From Legionella waltersii (GTDB lineage: Bacteria > Pseudomonadota > Gammaproteobacteria > Legionellales > Legionellaceae): DNA of 64,000 nt. The stretch covers positions 124,001-188,000 of the forward strand of contig NZ_LNZB01000006.1 of assembly GCF_001468085.1 (NCBI RefSeq), written 5' to 3'. Made by a program: the position numbers and the translations under genes. Positions 27,533-36,829 of the stretch are shown piece by piece (position 1 is the first letter of the stretch; every line of letters begins with the position of its first letter). The notes below the pieces were generated by a model that was given only the letters and a program-made list of their open reading frames with translations, did no database searches and was not told the DNA's origin.

Positions 27533-27620
27533 TGGCGGAGAGAGAGGGATTCGAACCCTCGATACGTTGCCGTATACACACTTTCCAGGCGTGCGCCTTC
27601 AACCACTCGGCCACCTCTCC
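27533..27620 (-). tRNA. tRNA-Ser (anticodon GGA)
   Basis: Read on the minus strand it starts GGAGAGGTGGCCGAGTGG and ends with CTCTCC, the discriminator G and an encoded CCA. The acceptor stem GGAGAG/CTCTCC is complete. The T-loop GGTTCGAATCC is perfect, and the anticodon loop reads CTGGAAA, giving GGA, which decodes UCC and UCU. A long variable arm (about 15 bases) is as expected for tRNA-Ser. Length 88 bases. Confidence 0.97.
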
Positions 27621-27848
27621 AGACGGGCAAGCTTATACTTGTCGAGCAAGAAATGCAAGCCTATATGCATCTAAGAGGTATGACCTGTATATAATTTATC
27701 AAGTCAGCCTAGGGGTTGTAAATAGTTTAGGTAATAATATGAACACACCTTGGTTGATGTAAAAATAATATCTAATATGGACAAATTATATTGAGTTGAC
27801 ACCGGTACTATTGTATATTCCCATTTTTTTGATTACGGAGTGAAGTCA

Positions 27849-28289
27849 ATGAGCCTTCAACATTCATTACAAAAGGGTGTTTCTGATTTTAGTTTTATAA
27901 TTGGTAGAGGACTGATCTATGGTGGTGCAGGAGCTTTATTTGTGATGGCTGTAGTTGGCACTATCGCAATTGATCTTGTGCTGCTTTCTGCCGCAGAAAA
28001 ATATCAAGATCGTTTTTTAACTGGATTCGTACTTGGTTCTATGTTCAGTAGAGGTAACACCGATCCTGTTCCTTTATTAATTGCTTCACCTATTTCATCA
28101 GCAATTGCTGTTGTATTATCAGTTGCTCTTGGTGTTCCTGAGGTTGGTTTGGTCATTATGGCAGGTTGGCTTTTAGCGGCTACAACATTAGCGATAGGTT
28201 ATGGTATAGAAGCTTTTTCTAAAGCAATTAATCCTGACCCAGTGCATGAATTAGACGACGAACCGGCCTTTTCTTGCTGCTTGATGTAA
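27849..28289 (+). CDS. Small membrane protein of unknown function
   Basis: A 146-residue protein with three probable membrane spans (about 18-46, 65-100 and 103-127, all Gly/Ala/Ile/Val-rich). The C-terminus is acidic (HELDDEPAFSCCLM) and ends in a pair of cysteines next to the last residues, CCLM, which resembles a CaaX-like box (Cys followed by Cys, Leu, Met). I set the start at the ATG eight bases after GGAG, giving MSLQHS, not at the GTG nine bases earlier. No family is recognised. The terminal CCLM could be prenylated in a host cell if the protein is translocated; this is speculation. Confidence 0.7.
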   Translation: MSLQHSLQKGVSDFSFIIGRGLIYGGAGALFVMAVVGTIAIDLVLLSAAEKYQDRFLTGFVLGSMFSRGNTDPVPLLIASPISSAIAVVLSVALGVPEVGLVIMAGWLLAATTLAIGYGIEAFSKAINPDPVHELDDEPAFSCCLM

Positions 28290-28315
28290 TCTTTTGATTC
28301 AATCACAGATTAACC

Positions 28316-28336
28316 GGTTGACGCAACGCGTCAACC
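28316..28336. terminator. Hairpin after the membrane-protein gene
   Basis: GGTTGACGC and GCGTCAACC form a perfect nine-base stem with a three-base loop, 27 bases past the stop codon. The following ATCATTTCTC is only a weak T-rich tail, so termination efficiency is uncertain. Confidence 0.6.
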
Positions 28337-28463
28337 ATCATTTCTCAAGCTGACTTTCTTAGTTAAATACCTCTGCAAATTCTTGAGTATTGTCGAAGAA
28401 AATTCCTATAAATCGTCTTATACTTATAAGAGATTTGATCTATCCAAACTATAAGGACTCATC

Positions 28464-28910
28464 ATGGGGTCAAGATTGTTGGTATTTCCTTTATCATTAC
28501 TGTTGAGTGCCAAAACATGGTCTATACCTTGTTACTATACTTTGGCAAAGGATTCTTGTTGGACAAATTATAACGTGACAGTCAATGTGATTGATGATGC
28601 AAGCTCCACGACGGTTTTAACGTTGAGCATTCCCAAAGGGCAAACTTGGGCTAGGGGTTCATTTGAGTGCAAACCAGCGCAGGGGTTGAGGTATGTAGCT
28701 CAATTTACCCCTGTTTTTTGGCAAAGTGATGTGGGAAAAACATACGTTTCTACGAGAACTTGGTACATGCCTGGAAAAGTGAACACAGGCGATAAGGCTT
28801 GGACTATACCAATCTGTTACCCTGCAGATTTTGCACAAGTCCCTTTGCCACCAACTGCAGATAGCAGTTGTAAATGTGATTTCACTAATATTCCTGAGCC
28901 TACTCTTTAA
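28464..28910 (+). CDS. Exported Cys-containing protein of unknown function
   Basis: A 148-residue protein with a signal peptide ending near WSIPC (about 20). Cysteines at about 23, 32, 71, 112 and near the C-terminus (CKCDF) suggest disulfides. A predicted beta-rich core includes NYNVTVNVIDDASSTTVLTL and LRYVAQFTPVFWQSDVGKTY. Start ATG follows AAGGACTC. No domain is recognised. The next gene (nagZ) is close (66 bases from the stop), so they might share a transcript, but a promoter cannot be ruled out. Confidence 0.75.
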   Translation: MGSRLLVFPLSLLLSAKTWSIPCYYTLAKDSCWTNYNVTVNVIDDASSTTVLTLSIPKGQTWARGSFECKPAQGLRYVAQFTPVFWQSDVGKTYVSTRTWYMPGKVNTGDKAWTIPICYPADFAQVPLPPTADSSCKCDFTNIPEPTL

Positions 28911-28976
28911 TAACCCATAGCCTTGAATGGTATCTTTGGGTATGATTCATCCCATATCATTATTTGGAGTTTGCAA

Positions 28977-30059
28977 TTGATAACACTAAGAAACAAAATC
29001 GGCCAAATGTTGATCATGGGTTTTAATGGAAGTGAGTTGCATGATCACAGTCCTGTCGCACAGTGGTTAGCTACTGATGGTTTGGGTGGTGTGATATTGT
29101 TTGATAGAGACCTGGAAACTGGCCTTTTTGGAAAAAATCTAGTGAACCAAGCACAGATTAAAATTCTTATAAGACAACTCCAACATTATGCAGCAAAAAC
29201 ATCGATAAATAGAGAAACCCTACCTCTATTAACAGCCGTTGATTATGAGGGTGGGGCTGTAGATAGACTATCTAAAATCGAAGATTGTATGCCTACATTA
29301 AAGCCGATTGATCTTGCAAGGCTATCATCCGAAGCATTTAAGGAAGAAGTGTGCCAAATGGCTTTGACCTTGAAATCATTAGGTTTTAATTTGAATTTCG
29401 CCCCAGTAGTTGATTTAAAACTGAATGAACAACAAGGAATAATAGGAAAATTAGGGCGAAGTTTTTCTCAAGACCCAGACACAGTTGTCCTTATGGCGAA
29501 ACAGTTCGTAGAACTATTTAGTCATTATGGTATAGCTTGCGCCTATAAACATTTTCCAGGACATGGAAGCGCTGTAGGAGATACTCACGAAGGCTTTGTA
29601 GATGTAACAGATACTTATAGACCAGAAGAGTTATTACCCTACGAACAATTATTGAAGGACGTGTATCTTCCTGTCATGGTAATGACCGCTCATGTTGTTA
29701 ATAAGCATTTGGATAGCTCAGGTCTTCCAGCAACTTTATCTCATGAAATATTAACAGGGACATTGCGAGAGAAAATCGGTTATGATGGAGTCATTGTCAG
29801 TGATGACCTGCAAATGCAGGCTATAGCCAGTCACTACTCTATTGAAGAGGCCTTGTGTTTAACAATTAATGCGGGGGCTGACATGATTATCTTTGCTAAT
29901 CAGCTAGGAAGAATTACAGCACCAGAAGTTATTGATATCATTGAGCATTTGGTTAACGAAAACAAAATTGATCCACAACGAATTGATCAAGCTTTTCGTC
30001 GAATCATTCGTTTAAAAAAGCAACTGACTTGTATTGAATTAGAAGGTATAAACTCATAA
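28977..30059 (+). CDS. nagZ: Beta-N-acetylhexosaminidase NagZ (GH3)
   Basis: Cytoplasmic enzyme that cleaves GlcNAc from anhydro-muropeptides during cell-wall recycling. The GH3 signature KHFPGHGSAVGDTH (about 197-210) carries the His of the catalytic Asp-His dyad typical of NagZ. The nucleophile is in VIVSDDLQMQAI (about 269-280). The family start ITLRNKIGQMLIMGF is at the N-terminus, so I choose the TTG start seven bases after GGAG; a longer frame from 28923 has no support. Length 360 aa. NagZ makes the AmpR inducers in AmpC-producing bacteria; no ampR or ampC is visible here. Confidence 0.93.
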   Translation: MITLRNKIGQMLIMGFNGSELHDHSPVAQWLATDGLGGVILFDRDLETGLFGKNLVNQAQIKILIRQLQHYAAKTSINRETLPLLTAVDYEGGAVDRLSKIEDCMPTLKPIDLARLSSEAFKEEVCQMALTLKSLGFNLNFAPVVDLKLNEQQGIIGKLGRSFSQDPDTVVLMAKQFVELFSHYGIACAYKHFPGHGSAVGDTHEGFVDVTDTYRPEELLPYEQLLKDVYLPVMVMTAHVVNKHLDSSGLPATLSHEILTGTLREKIGYDGVIVSDDLQMQAIASHYSIEEALCLTINAGADMIIFANQLGRITAPEVIDIIEHLVNENKIDPQRIDQAFRRIIRLKKQLTCIELEGINS

Positions 30060-30294
30060 GTTCTTTTGATGGCTAGATTGACTAAAAATATATCAGTGGT
30101 ATAATATATTCTTCGTGTATAAAATATAATCACAATGCGGCGGACCGTATGATTTTGCGCTTTTTTAAACCAATCAAATCAATCTGTTTCAATTCCATTA
30201 AGATAATGATATATTGTTGTAGCTGATACCTGGGTTATCAGACCCTAATTCAAACTCTATTTTAAAACTATTTTTGAATTTTAAGGAATAATCG

Positions 30295-31572
30295 ATGTGT
30301 GCAGCACACCAGCAAAACAACAACATTTTATTGAGTACTCCCATTATTTATGCATTGATGATAGGTCTTGGTATTCTGACCGGTATGTCCGATATAGCCA
30401 TTCTAAAAAATCTTGGTCTGTTAATTTCTGACTTGTTCATTAAAGTATTCAAATGCATTAGCCTACCGATTATCTCTCTTTCAATTATCGTAACCTTAGC
30501 CAATTATAGGACTGATGGGTTAATGAAGGGGATTTGGCAACGAACCATAAGTTACACGTTTGCAACAACAATGGTTGCAGCATTTATTAGTTGCTTGTTG
30601 TATATCTTGGTAAATCCAAGCACCGTTCAAGTGAGTGCTGATCATGCGGCAAAAGCATCAGAAAGTTTAGGTTATTTAGGTTATCTTAGTAAGATAATTC
30701 CCACAAATCTGCTTTCACCATTCCTTGAACAGCAAGTAATGGGTGTTTTGCTATTAAGTATTGCTGTAGGTTTTGCAGTACGGCAGATCTCAGATCAAGA
30801 ATCTCGAGAGACTATTACAAAATTCTTTCGAGGCGCCCATGGTATGTTTTTGGTGATGACTCGCTGGATAATTAAGCTAATACCTCTTGGTTTATTTGGA
30901 TTTATCACCTCAACAGTAGTGCAGCTACGTTCGGGAATGGATATTAAAGGAATTGGTCAGTACTTATTGATTGTTGTCATGGCAAATCTAATTCAAGGTT
31001 TTGTGGTTTTGCCACTATGGCTAAAAGCAAATGGTGTGAATCCTTTTAAAACCATGAAAGCAATGCTACCTGCATTATCCATGGCGTTTTTCTCTAAATC
31101 TTCAGTGGGTACTTTACCGGTAACAATGAACACCATTGAAACAAACCTTAAAGTAAATCCGCAAATCAGTCGATTTGTTTTACCTTTATGCACTAGTATT
31201 AACATGAATGGCTGTGCTGCATTCATTTTTGCTACTGTTATTTACTTAATGCAAAGTCATGGAATTGCGATCTCTTATGGTACGATGGCTTTATGGATCC
31301 TCGTTTCAACCATTGCTGCAATTGGAAATGCTGGAGTGCCTATGGGTTGCTTTTTCTTGAGTGTAAGCTTATTGTCCAGCATGAATGTGCCCATTACCTT
31401 GATGGGAGTCATTCTACCTTTTTATGGTTTAATCGATATGTTGGAAACTTCCCTCAATGTGTGGTCCGATGCTTGTGTTACCAAATTGGTCCATGACAAA
31501 GCTCATGGGGAGATCGAGGGAGCTTCTCAGAAAGTGAGGAGTAAACCCTTATTGGAAGTGGAGCTGGGGTAG
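30295..31572 (+). CDS. Dicarboxylate/amino acid:cation symporter (DAACS)
   Basis: A secondary transporter of the GltP/SstT/GLT-1 family that couples uptake of glutamate, serine/threonine or C4-dicarboxylates to Na+ or H+. About eight membrane spans plus two re-entrant loops. The first loop is the serine-rich FFSKSSVGTLPVTM (about 261-274), and the conserved NMNGCAAFIFATV (about 303-315) contains the substrate and cation site. GNAGVPMGCFFLS (about 345-357) marks hairpin 2. Length 425 aa, typical. The ATG follows AAGGAATAATCG. Legionella relies on amino acids, so an amino-acid substrate is likely; the exact one is unknown. Confidence 0.9.
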   Translation: MCAAHQQNNNILLSTPIIYALMIGLGILTGMSDIAILKNLGLLISDLFIKVFKCISLPIISLSIIVTLANYRTDGLMKGIWQRTISYTFATTMVAAFISCLLYILVNPSTVQVSADHAAKASESLGYLGYLSKIIPTNLLSPFLEQQVMGVLLLSIAVGFAVRQISDQESRETITKFFRGAHGMFLVMTRWIIKLIPLGLFGFITSTVVQLRSGMDIKGIGQYLLIVVMANLIQGFVVLPLWLKANGVNPFKTMKAMLPALSMAFFSKSSVGTLPVTMNTIETNLKVNPQISRFVLPLCTSINMNGCAAFIFATVIYLMQSHGIAISYGTMALWILVSTIAAIGNAGVPMGCFFLSVSLLSSMNVPITLMGVILPFYGLIDMLETSLNVWSDACVTKLVHDKAHGEIEGASQKVRSKPLLEVELG

Positions 31573-31592
31573 ATGATTGTCTGCCCCCTCAC

Positions 31593-32559
31593 GGCTGAGG
31601 AATCGACTCATTTTTTAAAAGGGGCATTTATACCAAAGGTCGGGTGCTTCGTCGAATGGCGCTGCCTTAAGCAGTGTCATTAGGTTCATCTATCAGGCCC
31701 GCATCGGTCCGCTTGCTGACGCGCGCGGCTCGGTTCCTTCTTTGCTGTCTGAATCAAATCGTAGTCACAGCAGGGAGTGAGTCGGTCCGCTTGCTGACGC
31801 GCGCCTCGGTTCCTTTTTTGCTGTCTGAATCAAATGCTAGTCACAGCAGGGAGTGAATCGGTCCGCTTGCTGACGCGCGCGGCTTGGTTTCTTCTTTGCT
31901 GTCTGAATCAAATCTTAGTCACAGCAGGGAGTGAGTCGGTCCGCTTGCTGACGCGCGCGGCTCGGTTTCTTCTTTGCTGTCTGAATCAAATCTTAGTTAC
32001 AGCAGGGAGTGAGTTGGTCCGCTTGCTGACGCGCGGCTCGGTTCCTTCTTTGCTGTCTGAATCAAATCTTAGTCACAGCAGGGAGTGAGTCGGTCCGCTT
32101 GCTGACGCGCGCGGCTTGGTTTCTTCTTTGCTGTCTGAATCAAATCTTAGTCACAGCAGGGAGTGAGTCGGTCCGCTTGCTGACGCGCGCGGCTCGGTTT
32201 CTTCTTTGCTGTGTGAATCAAATCTTAGTTACAGCAGGGAGTGAGTTGGTCCGCTTGCTGACGCGCGCGGCTCGGTTCCTTCTTTGCTGTCTGAATCAAA
32301 TCGTAGTCATAGTAGGGAGTGAGTCGGTCCGCTTGCTGACGCGCGCCTCGGTTCCTTTTTTGCTGTCTGATTCAAATGCTAGTCACAGCAGGGAGTGAAC
32401 CGAGCCGCGCGCGTTAGCAAGCGGATACGGAACTATACGCTTTCACGAATGACGCCGCTTAAGGCAGCGCCATTAGGCGAAGCGATGGACCTAAACTTAC
32501 TGACCATCAGAGAAGAGATTAGTTGGGGCACTATTATAATTTGAGTCGATTCCTCAGCC
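31593..32559. repeat. Composite palindromic element, copy 2, expanded
   Basis: Same outer blocks as 10513-10855 but in opposite orientation: a left end with GGCTGAGGAATCGACTCA at 31593-31610, an AATGGCGCTGCCTTAAGCAG block at about 31656, and a right end TGAGTCGATTCCTCAGCC at 32542-32559. The core has been amplified to nine tandem units (next entry). Reading frames found here on either strand (repeating SVRLLTRA and CCLNQI motifs) are translations of the repeat and not genes. A half arm of the dispersed palindrome follows at about 32560-32580. Confidence 0.8.
31706..32399 (+). repeat. Nine tandem 76-78-bp units
   Basis: Units start with GGTCCGCTTGCTGACGCGCG at 31706, 31784, 31860, 31938, 32016, 32092, 32170, 32248 and 32326. 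Spacing is 78 bp except for 76 bp where a GG doublet is lost or trimmed in the GC-rich arm. Each unit is the arm plus the inner segment of the core hairpin (containing TTTGCTGTCTGAATCAAAT and CACAGCAGGGAGTGA). After the ninth unit the reverse-complement arm appears once (32400-32425), closing the palindrome. Confidence 0.92.
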
Positions 32560-32601
32560 CTCAAGGTCGCGGCTTGGTTGGTAGAATGGGCGGAGAAGGG
32601 C

Positions 32602-32630
32602 GGGGACGGACTCCACTGGGGTCCGTCCCC
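32602..32630. repeat. GGGGACGG-type palindromic repeat downstream of dapE
   Basis: GGGGACGGA at 32602 pairs with TCCGTCCCC ending at 32630. The copy is 16 bases beyond the dapE stop codon and may serve as its terminator or mRNA 3' hairpin. It belongs to the same family as 46106 and 53406. Confidence 0.75.
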
Positions 32631-32645
32631 ATTTCTGGATAACAA

Positions 32646-33779
32646 TTAATTCAACAACAAACGCTCACAAATAGCGTAATACATGGCTTCTAATTGGTAT
32701 AAGTCATCTAAACTTATGCACTCATTCACTTGATGGATAGTGGCATTAATTGGTCCAAGTTCAACAACTTCAACACCATAAGGCGCTATAAAGCGACCAT
32801 CGGATGTTCCTCCACTGGTAGACAATTCAGGGCTAGATCCAGTTTGTTCCAGGATAACTTCTTTACAAGTGTCCAGTAACAAGCCTTTATTTGTAAGAAA
32901 AGGTTCACCATTTAAACGCCAATGAATCGTTGGGTTCAGCTTGTGGCGTTGGAAAGCATTTTGGACTTTTGTTTTTAATGATTCTTCTGTTTGTTCGGTT
33001 GAAAATCTAAAGTTAAGGTCTAAATTAATATCTCCGGGGATAATATTGCCGGCGTGACCGCCTGAATGGATGTGAGTTATTTGCATGGAGGTGGGCGGAA
33101 AAAAAGCATTGCCATTATCCCATTGAGTAGCGGTTAACTCAGCCAATAAAGGACTGATTTTATGGATGGGGTTGTCTGCAAGGCTTGGGTAGGCTACATG
33201 GCCTTGAATGCCACGTAAGTTAATTTTGGCGCTTAAAGACCCCCTTCGGCCAATTTTAATAACATCTCCAACACGATGAGAGCTAGATGGTTCGCCTACA
33301 ATACAATAGTCCATTTGTATTTTTTTTGCAGCCAACTTTTCCATGACATAAGGTGTTCCGCAATTGAAATCATCACCTTCTTCCCCACTGGTTATTAAGA
33401 ATCCAAGTCTGCCTAAAAAGTTTGGATGGGATTTAACAAAACGCTCTGCCATATGCAGCATACAGGCGAGGCTTCCTTTCATATCAGCCACGCCACGTCC
33501 AAATAACAGGCCATCATGCTCTTCTAGAAGAAAAGGATCAGTATTCCATTTCGCACTTTCTCCGACAGGTACTACATCCGTGTGGCCTGCAAAAACCAAA
33601 AGAGGGCCAATATTGCCATATACCGCGAAAAAATTAGACACCGGTTCTTTATTCAATTGAATACAATTAAATCCAATCTGTTCTAAATACTGAATCATGT
33701 ATTTCTGGCATCCTGCATCGGAAGGTGTGATGGAAGGAAAGTTAATGAGTTCAGTTAGGATGGATTTTATGTCTGTCAT
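32646..33779 (-). CDS. dapE: Succinyl-diaminopimelate desuccinylase
   Basis: M20 zinc metallopeptidase that produces LL-diaminopimelate for lysine and peptidoglycan. Metal ligands are visible in FAGHTDVVPVG (His about 68), GRGVADMKGS (Asp about 101), SGEEGDD (Glu pair about 136) and near the end in INATIHQVNE (His about 350). The length of 377 aa matches E. coli DapE (375). It starts two bases after the dapD stop and is the last gene of a four-gene operon. Confidence 0.96.
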   Translation of the reverse strand: MTDIKSILTELINFPSITPSDAGCQKYMIQYLEQIGFNCIQLNKEPVSNFFAVYGNIGPLLVFAGHTDVVPVGESAKWNTDPFLLEEHDGLLFGRGVADMKGSLACMLHMAERFVKSHPNFLGRLGFLITSGEEGDDFNCGTPYVMEKLAAKKIQMDYCIVGEPSSSHRVGDVIKIGRRGSLSAKINLRGIQGHVAYPSLADNPIHKISPLLAELTATQWDNGNAFFPPTSMQITHIHSGGHAGNIIPGDINLDLNFRFSTEQTEESLKTKVQNAFQRHKLNPTIHWRLNGEPFLTNKGLLLDTCKEVILEQTGSSPELSTSGGTSDGRFIAPYGVEVVELGPINATIHQVNECISLDDLYQLEAMYYAICERLLLN

Positions 33780-33781
33780 AA

Positions 33782-34603
33782 TTAGCTTGCTCTTAAAAGT
33801 TCATTAATACTCACTTTAGCTCGTGTCTTTTCATCGACTTGTTTAACTATAACAGCGCAATATAAACTATGGCTACCATCTTCGCTGGGTAGATTTCCAG
33901 AGACCACCACGGAACCTTCCGGTATTCTGCCATAGGTGATCGAGCCATCGAGACGATTATATATTTTTGTGCTTTGCCCAAGAAAAACACCCATAGAAAT
34001 AACGGAGTTTTTTTCAACAATGACACCTTCTACGACCTCTGAGCGAGCACCAATGAAACAGTTGTCTTCAATGATTGTTGGATTTGCTTGCAATGGTTCT
34101 AACACCCCACCAATTCCTGCACCACCAGACAGATGAACATTTTTTCCTATTTGAGCACAAGAGCCAACAGTTGCCCAAGTATCAACCATCACGCCCTCAT
34201 CAATATACGCACCTACATTGACGTAAGAGGGCATCAGGATGCTATTTTTTGCTATAAAGGCGCCACGTCGGACAATGGCATGAGGAACAACTCTAACACC
34301 TGATTGTTTAAATTGTTCGTTATCATAACCAGTGTATTTGAGTGGAACTTTGTCATAGAATTGGCAAAATCCTGCATCTATTATTTGGTTTGGAAATAGT
34401 TTGAAGGACAATAATACTGCTTTTTTAATCCACTGATTAACGACCCAATCGCCATCCATTTTTTCGGCAACTCGAATTTGACCACTATCAAGACATGAAA
34501 TAACTTCATTCACTGCCGCTTTAAGCTCCGAAGGTGCTGAATCTACAGAGATCTCATGTCTATTCTCAAAAGCTTGTTCAATGATGTTTTGCATCGTATT
34601 CAT
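33782..34603 (-). CDS. dapD: Tetrahydrodipicolinate N-succinyltransferase
   Basis: Succinylates tetrahydrodipicolinate, the step before DapC and DapE in the succinylase branch of DAP synthesis. The C-terminal half is a left-handed beta helix with hexapeptide repeats ([20 protein letters not shown], then [20 protein letters not shown]). Family segment [20 protein letters not shown] is present. The length of 273 aa equals E. coli DapD (274). Directly upstream of dapE with a two-base gap and three bases after the acyltransferase gene. Confidence 0.96.
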   Translation of the reverse strand: MNTMQNIIEQAFENRHEISVDSAPSELKAAVNEVISCLDSGQIRVAEKMDGDWVVNQWIKKAVLLSFKLFPNQIIDAGFCQFYDKVPLKYTGYDNEQFKQSGVRVVPHAIVRRGAFIAKNSILMPSYVNVGAYIDEGVMVDTWATVGSCAQIGKNVHLSGGAGIGGVLEPLQANPTIIEDNCFIGARSEVVEGVIVEKNSVISMGVFLGQSTKIYNRLDGSITYGRIPEGSVVVSGNLPSEDGSHSLYCAVIVKQVDEKTRAKVSINELLRAS

Positions 34604-34606
34604 GGT

Positions 34607-35500
34607 TTATCCCTGTAAAGAAGCGATTAAATTATCTTTTAAAGCCCATTGCTGATTCAACCAAGCCTTAAATTCTTCCTGGGTTTTAGAATTAGTGACC
34701 AAATCAGTCGAGGTAAATTGGCTTGGAATTGGTAAGTGCCTTATGTTAATTTTCACTGAGCTCACTCTCTTACATAGAAAATCCCATAATGAATGGTGTT
34801 TATCGGGATATACAATAGTCACATCAAGTAAACTTTTAAGCTGTTGTCCCATAGAGCTAATGATAAAGCTAATTCCGCCTGCTTTAGGTTTAAGTAGATA
34901 GTTGTATGGGGAATTTTGTTTATCTTTTTTGGATTGTGTAAATCGAGTTCCTTCGACAAAATTCATGATTGAAGCGGGCGTTCTTTTAAATACTTCAATG
35001 GCTTTACGCGTGGAAATGATATCTTGTCCTTTTTTATGAGGATTTTTTGCCAAATACTCTTTACTATAACGTTTCATAAATGGACAGCCCATTGCCCACC
35101 AAGAAAATCCAAGAAGAGGAACCCATTTTAACTGATCTTTGATAAAGAATTTCAGTACAGGTATTTTTCGATTAAATAATCGCTGAAGGATTATTATATC
35201 AAGCCAGCTTTGGTGATTCGCTAATACAAGATACCAATCTTTTCGAGTTAGGTTATTTAAACCGGTTATTTCCCAATTTAATTTCTGCACCTTATCCATG
35301 TACAAACTATTTATTCCACACCATATGGTAACTATTCCATCAATAATACTGGTGCATTTAGCTTGCCATTTTTTATTGGGAAATAGCTTTAATAGCCCCA
35401 AAATGAAGACTGGAAGAAACAAAGCGCTGGTAGAGATAATCAGCGCCAGGATAGCTATTATAGCGTTAAGCTGCCCACCTTTATTACTTTTGCTATTCAT
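34607..35500 (-). CDS. PlsC-type lysophospholipid acyltransferase (YihG-like)
   Basis: A membrane-bound acyltransferase of the 1-acylglycerol-3-phosphate family. Hydrophobic segments (about 10-37 and 50-65) precede the catalytic HX4D motif in LANHQSWLDI (about 91-97). The substrate-binding VEGTRFTQSKK (about 168-178) and the PKAGG block (about 193-197) follow. At 297 aa it resembles E. coli YihG (310), which shapes phospholipid acyl composition. It lies between a metB-like gene and dapD in a tight operon; no metabolic reason for this is obvious. Confidence 0.88.
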   Translation of the reverse strand: MNSKSNKGGQLNAIIAILALIISTSALFLPVFILGLLKLFPNKKWQAKCTSIIDGIVTIWCGINSLYMDKVQKLNWEITGLNNLTRKDWYLVLANHQSWLDIIILQRLFNRKIPVLKFFIKDQLKWVPLLGFSWWAMGCPFMKRYSKEYLAKNPHKKGQDIISTRKAIEVFKRTPASIMNFVEGTRFTQSKKDKQNSPYNYLLKPKAGGISFIISSMGQQLKSLLDVTIVYPDKHHSLWDFLCKRVSSVKINIRHLPIPSQFTSTDLVTNSKTQEEFKAWLNQQWALKDNLIASLQG

Positions 35501-35525
35501 AAAATGACCTTATCAATCAATAAGT

Positions 35526-36677
35526 TTACTTAAATGCATGTTCTAAATCTGCTTTCAGATCATCAATATGCTCAATGCCTACAGATAAACGGATAAAGCC
35601 ATCGTCAATTCCTAAAGCTCTTCTTTGTTCTGCGGGTACAGATGCATGGGTCATAATGGCCGGGTGTTCAATCAAACTTTCTACACCACCTAGGCTTTCC
35701 GCTAAGGTAAACAGTTCGCATCGAGAGAGAAAGCGTTTGGCCTCACTTAAATCTCCCTTTATGACCATTGAAATCATCCCTCCAAAATCACGCATTTGCA
35801 CTTTCGCTAACTCATGCTGAGGATGGCTTTTTAATCCTGGATAAATCACTTTTGCTACTCTAGTGTGTGTGCTTAACCAACTGGCAAGCTCTGTGGCATT
35901 TTCACAGTGCCTTTGCATCCGTAATGACAGGGTTTTTAGACTTCTTAACACTAAGAAACTGTCAAAAGGTCCTGCAACTCCACCACAGGAGTTTTGTAAA
36001 AATCCCATTTTATCAATAAGACCAGGATTGTCACCCACTACTACTACTCCACTAACTACATCTGAGTGGCCATTCAAATATTTTGTCGCAGAGTGTAGAA
36101 CGATATCGAACCCGCACTCAATAGGTCTTTGGATCCATGGGGTTGCAAAAGTATTGTCAGCCACAGTGATGATATTATGTCGTTTTGCAATTGCAGCTAT
36201 TGCTCTCAGATCTGCTAATTTCAACATAGGGTTGGATGGGGTTTCTACCCAGATTAATTTTGTTTTGTTGTTGATTGCCGCTTCTATCTTTCGAGGATCA
36301 GTCATATCCACGAAGCTAAAAGATAGTTTTGATGTTCTGGTTTTAACCTTATCAAATAATCGAAAGGTACCGCCATAAAGATCATCCATTGCAATGACGT
36401 GATCACCCGCGTCCAATAGATCAGTGACAGTATTTATAGCTGCCATTCCTGAAGCAAATGCAAAACCTCTTTGGCCTGACTCAAGGCTAGCTATGCAATC
36501 CTCATAAGCAGTTCTGGTTGGATTATGTGTTCTGGAATATTCGTAACCCAAATGTTCACCTGGAGCAGATTGTTTGTAAGTGGATGTAGCGTAGATAGGA
36601 GTCATCACTGCGCCTGTACTTGGGCATGGTTCCTGCCCTGCATGAATGGCCCGAGTGTCGAAGTGATTTTTATTCAT
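35526..36677 (-). CDS. Cystathionine gamma-synthase/lyase family PLP enzyme
   Basis: A Cys/Met-metabolism PLP enzyme. The N-terminus FDTRAIHAGQEPCPSTGAV, the substrate Tyr and Arg in YEYSRTHNPTR (about 46-56) and the PLP lysine in LHSATKYLNGHSDVV (Lys about 198) are all clear. The C-terminal SLGGVESLIEHPAIMTHAS is typical. It could be MetB (gamma-synthase) or MetC/CGL (gamma-lyase); sequence reading does not settle this. The length of 383 aa suits either. It probably heads the operon that continues with the acyltransferase, dapD and dapE (25-base gap). Confidence 0.9.
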   Translation of the reverse strand: MNKNHFDTRAIHAGQEPCPSTGAVMTPIYATSTYKQSAPGEHLGYEYSRTHNPTRTAYEDCIASLESGQRGFAFASGMAAINTVTDLLDAGDHVIAMDDLYGGTFRLFDKVKTRTSKLSFSFVDMTDPRKIEAAINNKTKLIWVETPSNPMLKLADLRAIAAIAKRHNIITVADNTFATPWIQRPIECGFDIVLHSATKYLNGHSDVVSGVVVVGDNPGLIDKMGFLQNSCGGVAGPFDSFLVLRSLKTLSLRMQRHCENATELASWLSTHTRVAKVIYPGLKSHPQHELAKVQMRDFGGMISMVIKGDLSEAKRFLSRCELFTLAESLGGVESLIEHPAIMTHASVPAEQRRALGIDDGFIRLSVGIEHIDDLKADLEHAFK

Positions 36678-36829
36678 GATGCGATCCTATAAATAACAAT
36701 TTAAATTCAAGAAGATGCAGATATTCAAATGCCTGTAATGTTTAAAAAATAATCTAAAAATGCAAAATTTGACTAAAGTTTTGAATTTTTCTGCCGCTAC
36801 ACTATTTAGGACATTCTAGTGAGGGATGC

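Noticed and set aside
27533..27620. Integration site at tRNA-Ser
   Set aside because: No integrase gene and no repeat of the tRNA 3' end were seen in the window, so no genomic island is supported here.
30223..30241. Small hairpin (CTGATA/TATCAG) upstream of the symporter as a riboswitch or attenuator
   Set aside because: Six base pairs only, no T-run and no recognisable aptamer.
31674..32398. Three plus-strand frames of 60-99 codons with repeated SVRLLTRA and CCLNQI segments
   Set aside because: They are translations of the 76-78-bp tandem repeat; the unit length keeps or shifts frame by chance and no ribosome site precedes them.
31706..32399. CRISPR array
   Set aside because: The 78-bp units are contiguous with no unique spacers and no cas genes are nearby.
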